A stretch of 53,080 bases of DNA, taken from DATEZO01 sp035255485 (lineage in GTDB: Bacteria > Pseudomonadota > Gammaproteobacteria > Burkholderiales > Burkholderiaceae_D). The notes below the pieces were generated by a model. It saw nothing but the letters and a program-made list of their open reading frames with translations. It was not told the origin of the DNA and did no database searches. Location of the stretch: contig DATEZO010000026.1 of the NCBI GenBank assembly GCA_035255485.1, positions 1 to 53,080 of the forward strand. The letters run 5' to 3'. Within the stretch, counting starts at the first letter, position 1, and every line of letters starts with the position of its first letter. Shown piece after piece: positions 1 to 8,403 of this stretch. A program made the translations under genes and the position numbers.

Positions 1-152
1 GCCCCGGCCTGCGCATCCCATTCCCCGCGCAGCAGCGAGTAGCAATGCAGATCGTGGAAATGTCCCCCCCAGTATGCCTGGGCGCGATGGATCCCTTCAA
101 AACGGAACCCAAGCCGCGTTGCCAGCCCTATTGATGCAGTAATTGGGCGGGC
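1..152 (-). pseudogene. GNAT acetyltransferase, C-terminal remnant running off the window
   Basis: Read on the minus strand, this stretch encodes the typical end of a RimJ/RimL-like GNAT N-acetyltransferase: a segment reading LATRLGFRFEGIHR, followed by an HFHDLHCYSLLRGEW-type ending. It is open to the left window edge. Going upstream the same frame meets a TGA at 153-155, and the sequence beyond it does not resemble the rest of a GNAT domain. The similarity therefore begins abruptly near 150, which suggests a truncated or decayed gene. A frameshift or an intact gene with an unusual front half is possible but I see no support for either. The substrate cannot be told. Confidence 0.55.
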
Positions 153-573
153 TCAGGCCGCCATTCGACAGGGGCGGGAGTATGAGTCCTACGTCCCAGG
201 CATTCGGGCATCCGTATCCGAGCCCGATGCGCGTGCCGAATTCAAATTGGGTGGATAGCTGTCGTCCATGCCCATCATAATGCTCTGATAGCCAATGTGC
301 GGCAATTCGGTCTTGTTGTCGCCGCCTGCCATCACAAAAGCGGCGTCCAGCGCAGCGCACGGAATAGCGGGGCCCAAAGTGCAATGGCAATCATCGGAAG
401 CGGGAAGAATTTATTGATGCGCACGAGAGCCGATAATTGATCTTGAACAGGCAAACTGACATCTATCAAATAACGCTCAATGATGTAGCGTGCTGTTTCC
501 CACTGCGATGACAGTTGCGTTTTTCAATGGGATTGAGTCATTATGCAATGAAATATCAATAGAAAGATTTATT
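153..573. other. intergenic stretch, no confident gene
   Basis: No convincing gene. A short minus-strand frame at 189-377 encodes 62 residues containing IGYQSIMMGMDDSYPPN. It reads somewhat like real protein but I recognise no family, and it lies next to the GNAT remnant, so it may be another decayed fragment. The 3' part (430-573) should hold the promoter of the dehydrogenase that follows, but no clear hexamer pair stands out. Confidence 0.4.
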
Positions 574-1488
574 ATGAGTCAATTGACTTCGATTCCTGCA
601 ATAGCATTTCTTGGCATCGGCCTGATGGGAAAGCCAATGGCTACCCGTTTATTGCAAGCCGGTTATCCCTTGATTGCCTGGAATCGGACGCACGGCAAGG
701 CGCAAGCCATTGTTGAATTCGGTGCGCGAATTGCCGCCAACCCGGCTGATGCCGCGCAGCAAGCGGATATCGTCATTACAATGCTGGAAGACGGCCCCGC
801 TGTTGCCGATGTCATTTGTCAAGCCATCCCTGGCCTTCGGCCTGGCTCGCTTGTGATCGACATGAGTTCGACCCGTCAATCAGAAGCATGCGACATGCAT
901 GCGCGGCTTGTTGCTCATGGCGTGGATTTTATGGACGCGCCGGTGTCTGGCGGCGTGGCGGGAGCCGAGTCGGGTTCATTGGCAATCATGGCTGGCGGAA
1001 GCACAAAGAATTTTGCACGTGCGGAAACGATATTGCAGGCCATGGGCCGGCCGGCATGGGTGGGTGATACCGGATGCGGACAACTTGCGAAACTATGCAA
1101 TCAGCTTATCGTCGGTGGTACGCTCAATATCATTGCCGAGGCACTGCTTCTCGCGCAAGCCGGTGGAGCCAGCCCGGCTGCCGTGCGCGCCGCTATCCGT
1201 GGAGGATTTGCGGAAAGCCGCATACTGGAAGTGCATGGGCAGCGCATGCTGGAACGCAACTTCGCGCCTGGCGGACAGGTCAAGAGCCAGTTGAAAGATA
1301 TGGAAAACATACTGGATGCAGCTGCGGCTGCGAACATCAAGTTGCCGTTGGCGGAAATGGTGACCCAGTCTTATCGGAGCATTACACCGGCATTGGCAAC
1401 GGCAGACCAGTCCGCGATATTGGTTGCGTTAGAGCACCTCAATGGCGGCACAAGGCTCGGGAATGGTCCAGACAGACTGGCAGAGTGA
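574..1488 (+). CDS. 3-hydroxyisobutyrate dehydrogenase / tartronate semialdehyde reductase family protein
   Basis: A 304-residue NAD(P)-dependent beta-hydroxyacid dehydrogenase of the MmsB/GarR/GlxR family, cytoplasmic. The Rossmann motif GIGLMGKPM is at residues 14-22, the substrate-binding motif DAPVSGGVAGAESG at 121-134, and the catalytic lysine at 173 in GQLAKLCNQ. The frame is open 28 codons further upstream, but the ATG at 574 has a purine-rich AGAAAG about 7 nt before it and gives the usual family length. Members act on 3-hydroxyisobutyrate or on 2-hydroxy-3-oxopropionate; the sequence alone does not decide. No valine or glyoxylate pathway genes are adjacent. Confidence 0.87.
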   Translation: MSQLTSIPAIAFLGIGLMGKPMATRLLQAGYPLIAWNRTHGKAQAIVEFGARIAANPADAAQQADIVITMLEDGPAVADVICQAIPGLRPGSLVIDMSSTRQSEACDMHARLVAHGVDFMDAPVSGGVAGAESGSLAIMAGGSTKNFARAETILQAMGRPAWVGDTGCGQLAKLCNQLIVGGTLNIIAEALLLAQAGGASPAAVRAAIRGGFAESRILEVHGQRMLERNFAPGGQVKSQLKDMENILDAAAAANIKLPLAEMVTQSYRSITPALATADQSAILVALEHLNGGTRLGNGPDRLAE

Positions 1489-1501
1489 CGCAGCTATCCA
1501 C

Positions 1502-1531
1502 GCAATGAATGTGCAGTTTTGCATTCATTGC
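1502..1531 (+). terminator. stem-loop after the dehydrogenase gene
   Basis: Perfect 10-bp arms GCAATGAATG (1502-1511) and CATTCATTGC (1522-1531) around a 10-nt loop, 13 nt after the stop codon. The following bases are only moderately T-rich (ATTTCGTTTTCC), so it could be a weak terminator or an mRNA-stabilising hairpin. Confidence 0.45.
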
Positions 1532-1587
1532 ATTTCGTTTTCCATCATGGTGCTGTCCTGCGAGATGTAGTGACGCACAGTAATAAT

Positions 1588-2355
1588 ATGAACCGGATCA
1601 TTCTTTTCATCGCCATCGTTCTTTCAATCACGGGTTGCGCCCCATTACCCAATAAACCCGGGGGTGATGCAGCCTCTGCGGCAATGCATCAACACGGGCA
1701 CATTACGGTTTTTTCCGAGAATAGCGCGAGCGGTTTGCCAGATCAGTGGACGCCACTGGTGATCCTGCGCACAAAAAAGCCGACGCAATACCAACTGGTC
1801 GAAGAGAGCGGTAAAACTGTATTGCATGCCTATGCACGCGAGGCGTCTTCCGGATTGATGCAATATCTTGACGTCGACCCCTTGGCGCAACCATGGCTGA
1901 ATTGGGAATGGAAAATCGGCATGGTGGCCGGAACCGACGCCAGTAAGCCACAGGTCGTGGAAGATTCTCCTGTACGGATCATTCTCGGCTTCGATGGTGA
2001 TAAGGACAGCCTGCCCTTTGCCGATCAGATTCTTTTCGAAACAGCCAAGCTTATTACCGGTCACGATTTCCCTTATGCGACATTAATGTACATATGGGAT
2101 AAGAATGCGGCTGTCGGCACCATCATGCCAAGCCATCGTAGTGGACGCATCAAGATGCTGGTGGTCGCCAATACGGCTGAAGGCGTGGGCAAATGGCAAA
2201 GCTTCAATCGCAATATCGCGACGGATTTTGAAGCGGCATTCGGCGAAAAACCGGGCCAGCTGATTGGGGTGGGCGTGTTGACCGATACCGATAACCTGGG
2301 TGGAATCTCTGAAGCCTGGTATGGAGATATCCGTTTACGTCCGGAGCGCAAATAA
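1588..2355 (+). CDS. DUF3047 family lipoprotein
   Basis: A 255-residue protein. The N-terminus MNRIILFIAIVLSITGC is a lipoprotein signal peptide with lipobox ITGC, so it is probably anchored in the outer or inner membrane facing the periplasm. The rest matches the DUF3047 pattern: an aromatic-rich WLNWEWKI segment, a PVRIILGFDGDKD segment and a central region with MYIWDKNA. The family's function is unknown. The start at 1588 is preferred because it places the signal peptide at the N-terminus; the frame stays open upstream to 1519. It is convergent with the M20 amidohydrolase. Confidence 0.8.
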   Translation: MNRIILFIAIVLSITGCAPLPNKPGGDAASAAMHQHGHITVFSENSASGLPDQWTPLVILRTKKPTQYQLVEESGKTVLHAYAREASSGLMQYLDVDPLAQPWLNWEWKIGMVAGTDASKPQVVEDSPVRIILGFDGDKDSLPFADQILFETAKLITGHDFPYATLMYIWDKNAAVGTIMPSHRSGRIKMLVVANTAEGVGKWQSFNRNIATDFEAAFGEKPGQLIGVGVLTDTDNLGGISEAWYGDIRLRPERK

Positions 2356-2423
2356 TACGACGCGAAGCTCGCATGCCGGCTACCGATTTTTATCGGCGAG
2401 TAATATGCCGGACGATGCCATCG

Positions 2424-3617
2424 TCAGCCTGCGCCGAGCCAGGCTTCCACCAGCCGCACCCAATACGTAGCGCCAAGCGGTAGTAATTCGTCATTGAAAT
2501 CGTAGCAGGGGTTATGCAGATTGCATGGTCCGAGGCCATGCCCCGTTTCACGGTGCTCGCCATCGCCGTTGCCGATGAATACATAGCAGCCGGGCTTTTG
2601 CTGCAGCATGAAGGCAAAATCTTCTGCGCCCATGGTCGGTTCCACGTTTGCATCGACATTTTGCATGCCCACCATCGAGCGCATGACATCCACCGCGAAT
2701 TGCGTTTCTTTCGGGTGATTGATGAGCGGTGGATAGTTGCGCTTGAAATGAAATTCTACCTGCGCATCAAAAGCGGCTACGGTATGTTCGGCAATGCTGC
2801 GCATGCGTCGTTCAATCAGATCCAGCACTTCGACGCTGAAGGTCCGTACCGTGCCGATCAGGACGGCCTCATCCGGAATGACATTGGTTGCACTGCCGGA
2901 GTGAATTTGCGTGATCGACAGCACCGCGGTGTCGACAGGGTTCTTGTCGCGCGTAATGACTGTCTGCCAGCTCTGCACGATCTGGATGGCAATCATGATC
3001 GGATCGATGCCCTTGTGCGGTTGCGCCGCATGCGCGCCCTTGCCTTTCACGATGACTTCAAACTCATTGCTTGATGCCATCATCGGCCCTGCCGTCACGC
3101 CAAACGTACCGACTACGGCGCCTGGCCAGTTATGCATGCCGAACACCGCTTCCATCGGACAGCGCTCGAACAGGCCGTCTTCCATCATGCGCCGCGCGCC
3201 GCCGCCGCCTTCTTCGGCTGGCTGAAAAATCAGATAGACAGTACCGTCGAAATTACGGTGCTCCGACAAATAATGTGCAGCGCCCAACAACATCGCGACA
3301 TGGCCATCATGGCCGCAGGCATGCATCTTTCCCGGGTGCGTCGATGCATGGGAAAAAGTGTTCATTTCCTGCATCGGCAGCGCATCCATATCGGCGCGCA
3401 AGCCGATGGCGCGCGGGCTGTTGCCGTTCTTGATCATGCCGACCACGCCGGTCACGCCCATGCCGCGCAACATCGGAATATTCCATTGGGCGAGATTGCG
3501 GGCAATCGTGTCGGAAGTCATCCGCTCCTCGTAATTCAGTTCGGGATGCGCGTGGAGTTCACGACGTATTTGCTGCAGTTCGGTACGAAATTGCACAATT
3601 GAATCAATCAACTTCAT
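2424..3617 (-). CDS. M20D family amidohydrolase (hippurate hydrolase-like)
   Basis: A 397-residue zinc or manganese-dependent amidohydrolase of the M20D group, which hydrolyses N-acyl amino acids such as hippurate. Metal-site motifs are HACGHDGH (99-106, with Cys101 and His103), QPAEEGGGG (132-140) and GMHNWP (160-165). A PTMGAEDFAFMLQ motif near the C-terminus supplies the last ligand region. The start at 3617 is supported by GGAG 6 nt upstream on the minus strand; the open frame extends to 3710. Hippurate, N-acetyl amino acids and auxin conjugates are all known substrates of close relatives, so the exact substrate is open. Confidence 0.88.
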   Translation of the reverse strand: MKLIDSIVQFRTELQQIRRELHAHPELNYEERMTSDTIARNLAQWNIPMLRGMGVTGVVGMIKNGNSPRAIGLRADMDALPMQEMNTFSHASTHPGKMHACGHDGHVAMLLGAAHYLSEHRNFDGTVYLIFQPAEEGGGGARRMMEDGLFERCPMEAVFGMHNWPGAVVGTFGVTAGPMMASSNEFEVIVKGKGAHAAQPHKGIDPIMIAIQIVQSWQTVITRDKNPVDTAVLSITQIHSGSATNVIPDEAVLIGTVRTFSVEVLDLIERRMRSIAEHTVAAFDAQVEFHFKRNYPPLINHPKETQFAVDVMRSMVGMQNVDANVEPTMGAEDFAFMLQQKPGCYVFIGNGDGEHRETGHGLGPCNLHNPCYDFNDELLPLGATYWVRLVEAWLGAG

Positions 3618-3814
3618 GAGGATCTCCAGTCCATGCATGGTGCATGCAAAATTCTTGTAATATGTATTATTGCCATGCAACACAGACAGACGTGCGACAG
3701 TGAAATGCATATCTTACCTCTGCGCTATTGCCATGTGTTTAATACGGATCAGCCTGACTGTGCGGCGCGCCGGATGCCGCTTGCGGGACGATCCTCCTCG
3801 AGGATAACAATGCC

Positions 3815-5905
3815 ATGACAACGTCGATTGTCCGCGCGGTTTGCCCGCACGATTGCCCCGATACCTGTGCGCTGCTGGTGACGGTACGCGACGGCGTTGC
3901 CACGGAGGTACGCGGCGACCCGGACCATCCCACTACCGCCGGCGTGCTGTGCACCAAGGTGTCGCGCTATATCGAACGCACGTACCACAAGGATCGTCTG
4001 CGGCATCCGATGAAGCAGATCGGCAGGAAAGGCGAAGGTAAATTCGCTCGCATTGGCTGGGACGAGGCACTCGATACGATCGCGGCCCGCCTGAAAGCCA
4101 TTGCGGCGCGCGATCCGCAGGCGATCGTGCCCTATAGCTATGCCGGCACGATGGGGCTGGTGCAGGGCGAGTCGATGTCGGCGCGATTCTTCCACAAGCT
4201 TGGCGCCTCCTTTCTGAACCGGACCATTTGCGCCACCGCCGGCGGTGCGGGCTATAAATACACGATCGGCGCGCGTATCGGCACCGATGTCGAACGCTTC
4301 CAGGATGCCAGGCTGATATTGATCTGGGGCGGCAATCCGATCGCCTCCAATCTGCACTTCTGGATGCGCGCGCAGGAAGCGAAGCGGCGCGGCGCGACAC
4401 TGGTTGCGATCGATCCGTACCGCTCGCTCACCGCGGAAAAATGCCACCGGCATATCGCACTGCTGCCCGGCACCGATAGCGCGCTTGCACTTGGCATGAT
4501 GCATGTGCTGATCGCGGAAGATCTGCTCGATCACGATTACATCGCGCAGCATACGCTGGGCTTTGCGCAGCTGAAGGAGCGGGTACGGCAGTGGACGCCG
4601 CAACGCGCGGCGCAGACGTGCGGCATCACGGTTGCCGAGATCGAGCAACTGGCGCGCGACTACGGCGCAACAGCGCAGCGCGGCGAGGCAGTTGCCATTC
4701 GCGCCAATTACGGCTTGCAGCGGGTGCATGGCGGCGGTATGGCAATGCGTACCATCGCCTGCCTGCCCGCGCTGGTGGGTGCATGGCGGCATGCTGCGGG
4801 CGGCATGCAATTGTCGTCGTCCGATAGTTTTGCGAAAAACAGCCAGGCATTGCAGCGGCCCGATCTGTTGCCGCACGGTAGCGCGCCACGCACCATCAAC
4901 ATGGTCACGATCGGCGACGATCTGCTGGCGGCAGCGTCACCCGCATTCGGACCGAAAATCGAAGCGCTGGTAGTGTATAACGCCAATCCGGTCGCCGTCG
5001 CGCCGGAATCGCCCAAGGTAACGCAAGGCTTTGCGCGTGAGGATCTGTTTACGGTCGTGCTCGAGCATTTCCAGACCGACACCGCCGACTATGCCGATAT
5101 CCTGCTGCCGGCCACCACGCAACTGGAGCATGTCGACGCGCATTCGGCCTATGGTCATCTGTACATGATGGCCAATAATGCCGCTGTCGCGCCGCTGGGC
5201 GAAGCCAAATCCAACGCCGAAATCTTCCGCCTGCTGGCGGCGCGCATGGGATTTGACGATGCCTGCTTTGGGGAGAGCGACGAGGCGATCGCGGCGCAGG
5301 CATTCAATGCGCAGGATGCGCGCACGCAGCCATTCGACTGGGAAGCGCTCAAGCAGAAAGGCTGGCAAAAGCTCAACATGCCGGATGCGCCCTTTGCGCA
5401 GGGTGGCTTTTTCACGCCATCGGGCAAATGCGAGTTCTACAGCGAACGCATGCAGGCCGACGGCTTTGATCCTTTGCCAACCTATATCCCGCCCCATGAA
5501 TCGCGCGCCAGCAACCCGGTGTTGGCAGAACGATATCCGCTTGCAATGATTTCCCCGCCAGCAAGGAACTTTCTGAATTCAAGCTTCGTCAATATGCAGA
5601 GCCTGCGCGATACCGAAGGCGAACCGCATCTCGACATGCATCCGGCAGATGCGGCGCAGCGGGATATTCGCGACGGCGAGCAGGTACGGATTTATAACGA
5701 CCGCGGATCGTTCATGGCAAAGGCGCGCCTCACCGACAAGGCGCGCCCGGGCCTGGTGGTCGGTCTGTCGGTCTGGTGGAAAAAACTGACATCCGATGGC
5801 AAGAACGCCAATGAAGTCACTAGCCAGCGCTTGACCGACATGGGGCAGGCGCCGACTTTCTATGATGTACTGGTGCAGGTGGAAAAAGCAAGAAAGCAGG
5901 AATGA
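3815..5905 (+). CDS. molybdopterin-dependent oxidoreductase with [4Fe-4S] cluster
   Basis: A 696-residue catalytic subunit of the DMSO reductase superfamily. A [4Fe-4S] ligand set is at the N-terminus: Cys10, Cys14, Cys18 and Cys46 (CX3CX3CX27C). Molybdopterin domains follow, with GGNPIASN near 172-179 and VYNANPVAVAPES near 389-401. A C-terminal molydopterin-dinucleotide-binding domain contains PARNFLNSSF. No Tat signal is visible, so it is probably cytoplasmic. It resembles the YyaE/formate-dehydrogenase-like soluble oxidoreductases, whose substrates are mostly unknown. The next gene overlaps it by ATGA, so the two are likely co-transcribed. Confidence 0.87.
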   Translation: MTTSIVRAVCPHDCPDTCALLVTVRDGVATEVRGDPDHPTTAGVLCTKVSRYIERTYHKDRLRHPMKQIGRKGEGKFARIGWDEALDTIAARLKAIAARDPQAIVPYSYAGTMGLVQGESMSARFFHKLGASFLNRTICATAGGAGYKYTIGARIGTDVERFQDARLILIWGGNPIASNLHFWMRAQEAKRRGATLVAIDPYRSLTAEKCHRHIALLPGTDSALALGMMHVLIAEDLLDHDYIAQHTLGFAQLKERVRQWTPQRAAQTCGITVAEIEQLARDYGATAQRGEAVAIRANYGLQRVHGGGMAMRTIACLPALVGAWRHAAGGMQLSSSDSFAKNSQALQRPDLLPHGSAPRTINMVTIGDDLLAAASPAFGPKIEALVVYNANPVAVAPESPKVTQGFAREDLFTVVLEHFQTDTADYADILLPATTQLEHVDAHSAYGHLYMMANNAAVAPLGEAKSNAEIFRLLAARMGFDDACFGESDEAIAAQAFNAQDARTQPFDWEALKQKGWQKLNMPDAPFAQGGFFTPSGKCEFYSERMQADGFDPLPTYIPPHESRASNPVLAERYPLAMISPPARNFLNSSFVNMQSLRDTEGEPHLDMHPADAAQRDIRDGEQVRIYNDRGSFMAKARLTDKARPGLVVGLSVWWKKLTSDGKNANEVTSQRLTDMGQAPTFYDVLVQVEKARKQE

Positions 5906-7014
5906 CGCGAATGAAGTGGCGTATTGCAATCATATGCGGTGTGGCGGCATTGATCGCCAGCTGCGCGCAGCTGGGGTATTACGTACAGGCTGCGCAGGGA
6001 CAATTTTCCCTGCTGTCAGACGCCAGGCCGATCGACGAATGGCTGAGTGATCCGAGTACCGGCATAAGGCTCAAGAGCCGGCTCCAGAAAGTCAGGGAAA
6101 TCCGTGCGTTCGCCGCGCGCGAACTGGGGTTGCCTGACAATGGCAGTTTCAAGACCTACACCGACCTGAAGCGGCCGTTCGTGCTGTGGAATGTCGTCGC
6201 GACGCCGGAATTGTCACTGGAGCCGGAGCAATGGTGCTTCCCGATCGCGGGCTGCGTCAATTATCGCGGCTATTACAGCAAGGATGATGCGCAGGGCTTT
6301 GCCCGGGAACTGCGCAACGAAGGCTTCGATGTGCAGGTCGGCGGCGTACCTGCGTATTCGACGCTGGGCTGGTTCAACGATCCGGTGCTGTCCACCTTCA
6401 TCCAGTATCCGGACAGCGAACTGGCGCGCCTGGTATTCCACGAGCTGGCGCATCAGGTGGTCTATGTGCCGGGCGACTCGCAATTCAATGAATCCTTTGC
6501 GACCGCGGTGGAAGAGGCGGGTGTCGAGCGCTGGATGGCCGAATACGGCAATGACAGCATGCGCCAGGTGCATGCCGAATTCGAGGGACGCAAGCAGGAT
6601 TTCCTGGCGCTGCTGATGAAGTATCGCACCGAGCTGGAGGACAACTATGCGCGCAAGGCCGGCAAGGTGGACAAGCGGAAACGCAAGGCGGAAATCTTCC
6701 GGAACCTGAAGGATGAATATCAGATCCTCAAGCTGAAGTGGCATGGCTATGCCGGCTACGACCGCTGGTTTGCGGAGCCGTTGTCGAATGCGCATCTGGC
6801 GTCGATTGCCACTTACCATGACTTTGTGCCGGCGTTCCATGCGCTTCTGGTGCAGCAAAAGTCCTTCAGGCGATTTTATCAATCGGTAAAGGCATTGGCG
6901 CAACTCGGCAAGGACGAGCGCGACCAGCGCCTGGCACAACTGGGTAAGCAACCGCAAATGGCGGCGCAGGCAACTTCCCTGAATGCGCCCAACCTGTCGC
7001 CGCAGGCCCGGTAA
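5902..7014 (+). CDS. predicted zinc aminopeptidase, lipoprotein (Pfam Aminopep family)
   Basis: A 370-residue protein starting inside the stop codon of the oxidoreductase (ATGA overlap). The N-terminus carries a signal with lipobox IASC, so the mature protein should start at Cys21 and sit in the periplasm. The zinc-binding motif HELAHQ is at 180-185 and a downstream glutamate in NESFATAVEE near 196-205 completes a gluzincin-like site. This matches the predicted aminopeptidase family common in beta- and gammaproteobacteria. A start at the Met codon at 5911 is equally possible. Why it is coupled to a molybdoenzyme is unclear. Confidence 0.83.
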   Translation: MTRMKWRIAIICGVAALIASCAQLGYYVQAAQGQFSLLSDARPIDEWLSDPSTGIRLKSRLQKVREIRAFAARELGLPDNGSFKTYTDLKRPFVLWNVVATPELSLEPEQWCFPIAGCVNYRGYYSKDDAQGFARELRNEGFDVQVGGVPAYSTLGWFNDPVLSTFIQYPDSELARLVFHELAHQVVYVPGDSQFNESFATAVEEAGVERWMAEYGNDSMRQVHAEFEGRKQDFLALLMKYRTELEDNYARKAGKVDKRKRKAEIFRNLKDEYQILKLKWHGYAGYDRWFAEPLSNAHLASIATYHDFVPAFHALLVQQKSFRRFYQSVKALAQLGKDERDQRLAQLGKQPQMAAQATSLNAPNLSPQAR

Positions 7015-7207
7015 TGGGTTGCCCCTGAATCAGAAACACGATGCATGGCGTTCTCGGGCCAGACGGTCGAATGCCCCGGAGCAATCAAGCGGCTGATGGA
7101 TAGCGTCTCTTTCGTCTCTTCCGCATCGTTTGCGAATTCCTGTTTTTTTGACAGGGATGCCAACTGCAACGACAAGCTGCCACACGGATCCGCTTCAAAC
7201 TCCAGGA

Positions 7208-7283
7208 CCATGGGAGTATGGGCAAAAACACCTTGTTATTCGCAATCAATGCGCCGCGATTTTAAAATACATACCCGTGTATT
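7208..7283 (-). repeat. four-copy intergenic element, copy D
   Basis: The minus-strand copy of an element also found at 11489-11560, 36845-36918 and 44037-44112. On the minus strand AATAC starts at 7283, TGTATTTT at 7271, TTGCGA at 7245 and CATACTCCCATGG at 7220. Spacings of 12, 26 and 25 nt equal those of copies A and B. The first bases overlap the TAA stop codon (7284-7282) of the reductase gene, which is transcribed in the same direction. Confidence 0.8.
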
Positions 7284-8199
7284 AAAATGACGCAAGAGTC
7301 GTTCTGGCGGCAGCCAGATCCCAGGCGGCCTGCCCCACCGTCTTGAAGACCACTGGCGACCCTGCCTGCGAAAAGCCATCGGCCAGTACAGTCGAGAGCG
7401 CGGTGACTTGGCGCCAGTCGATGCCGGCCTGTATCAGATCTCCCGCTTCATGGCGCGCCCCGGGCAGATCGTCCACCACGATCCGGCGTTCCAGCAATAG
7501 TTCGGGCGGCAATTCCGCCATGTCAGGCTTGAATGCGCCGACACCGATGGCCAGCGTATGCGGCGCGATCGAGGCCGGGATCACCGGTGTTGTCGACGTG
7601 GTCAAGGCAATCACGACATCGGTTTCCGGAGGTGCGGATTGCAGGGCGGCGGCGATGACAGGGGTGGCAGTGATCTGCGGATGCCGGCGTTGCAGGGCGT
7701 CGCAGAATGCCTGCGTTCTGTCCCTGTCACGCCCTGCGATCCAGAATAGCGCTGTGCCAAAGTAATCGACCAGCGCCTCGACATGCGCGTTGGCCTGGGT
7801 GCCGGTCCCGATGATCAGGGCCGATGCCGGTTTTGCCAGCGCCAGAACATCGATGCCGAGCAGCGTGACGGCGGCGGTGCGGCGCGCAGTGACGGTCGGA
7901 CCGTCCAGCAGCGCCAGCCGGCGCCCGGTCGCGGTGTCGAACACGATGACTTCGCCCTGGATTGCCGGCAGGCCGTGCCGTGCATTGTTGGCATGCACCG
8001 TGATCAATTTCGTCACGCCGATGTCATGGCCGATCGCGGGCATGGACAGCAGTACGCTGGCGGCATCGATCGGTACCACCTGCCGTTCGGGCGCGCGGAT
8101 GCGCTGGTCGGCCAGCTCGCGCGCGGCTTGCGCCACGGCAGGAACCAGCCTGGCATACGGCAGGGATCGGGTGGTTTGAAGGGCATCAAGAATCTGCAT
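7282..8199 (-). CDS. delta1-pyrroline-2-carboxylate reductase (ornithine cyclodeaminase / mu-crystallin family)
   Basis: A 305-residue NAD(P)H-dependent enzyme of the ornithine cyclodeaminase/mu-crystallin fold. The nucleotide-binding motif GTGTQANAHVEAL begins at 131. A lysine in GVTKLITVH (about 64) and the segment LDGPTVTARRTAA (98-110) match the family's substrate site. Its neighbour on the same strand, 205 bp upstream, is a proline racemase-family protein with a Cys/Thr pair, as in trans-3-hydroxyproline dehydratase. Dehydratase plus pyrroline-2-carboxylate reductase is a known route from trans-3-hydroxy-L-proline to L-proline. Ornithine cyclodeaminase or ketimine reductase activity is the main alternative. 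Confidence 0.8.
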   Translation of the reverse strand: MQILDALQTTRSLPYARLVPAVAQAARELADQRIRAPERQVVPIDAASVLLSMPAIGHDIGVTKLITVHANNARHGLPAIQGEVIVFDTATGRRLALLDGPTVTARRTAAVTLLGIDVLALAKPASALIIGTGTQANAHVEALVDYFGTALFWIAGRDRDRTQAFCDALQRRHPQITATPVIAAALQSAPPETDVVIALTTSTTPVIPASIAPHTLAIGVGAFKPDMAELPPELLLERRIVVDDLPGARHEAGDLIQAGIDWRQVTALSTVLADGFSQAGSPVVFKTVGQAAWDLAAARTTLASF

Positions 8200-8261
8200 G
8201 GGATGTGATCATTAATTCGGCGCGATTAAACCTTGATGTAATCGCGCCCATTTCTCACCCT

Positions 8262-8378
8262 CTCCCGCGGGCGGGGCGAAGGCGGGGTTTTGCGGGCCGC
8301 GGCCTGCGCCACCGTAGCCGGCTGGGCTTGCAAGCCCAGCCGTGGGGCGCGGAGCGGGGCCGGGATGAGGGGATCCGG
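8262..8378. repeat. GC-rich intergenic repeat with a perfect 20-bp palindrome
   Basis: Between the two hydroxyproline genes. It begins with CCCTCTCCCGCGGGCGGGG and ends with a GGGATGAGGGG-type tail. This is the kind of dispersed Burkholderiales intergenic repeat that gives false PAGEG-rich reading frames. A second, shorter relative is at 35305-35345. Inside it, GCTGGGCTTGCAAGCCCAGC (8321-8340) is a perfect palindrome able to form a strong hairpin in the transcript between the two genes. Confidence 0.6.
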
Positions 8379-8403
8379 TGCAATACTTCTCCATTTCGGA
8401 TCA

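Noticed and set aside
7015..7211. Minus-strand frame 6879-7211 as a small gene between the aminopeptidase and reductase genes
   Set aside because: It runs far into the aminopeptidase gene in antisense and has no recognisable motif or ribosome site.
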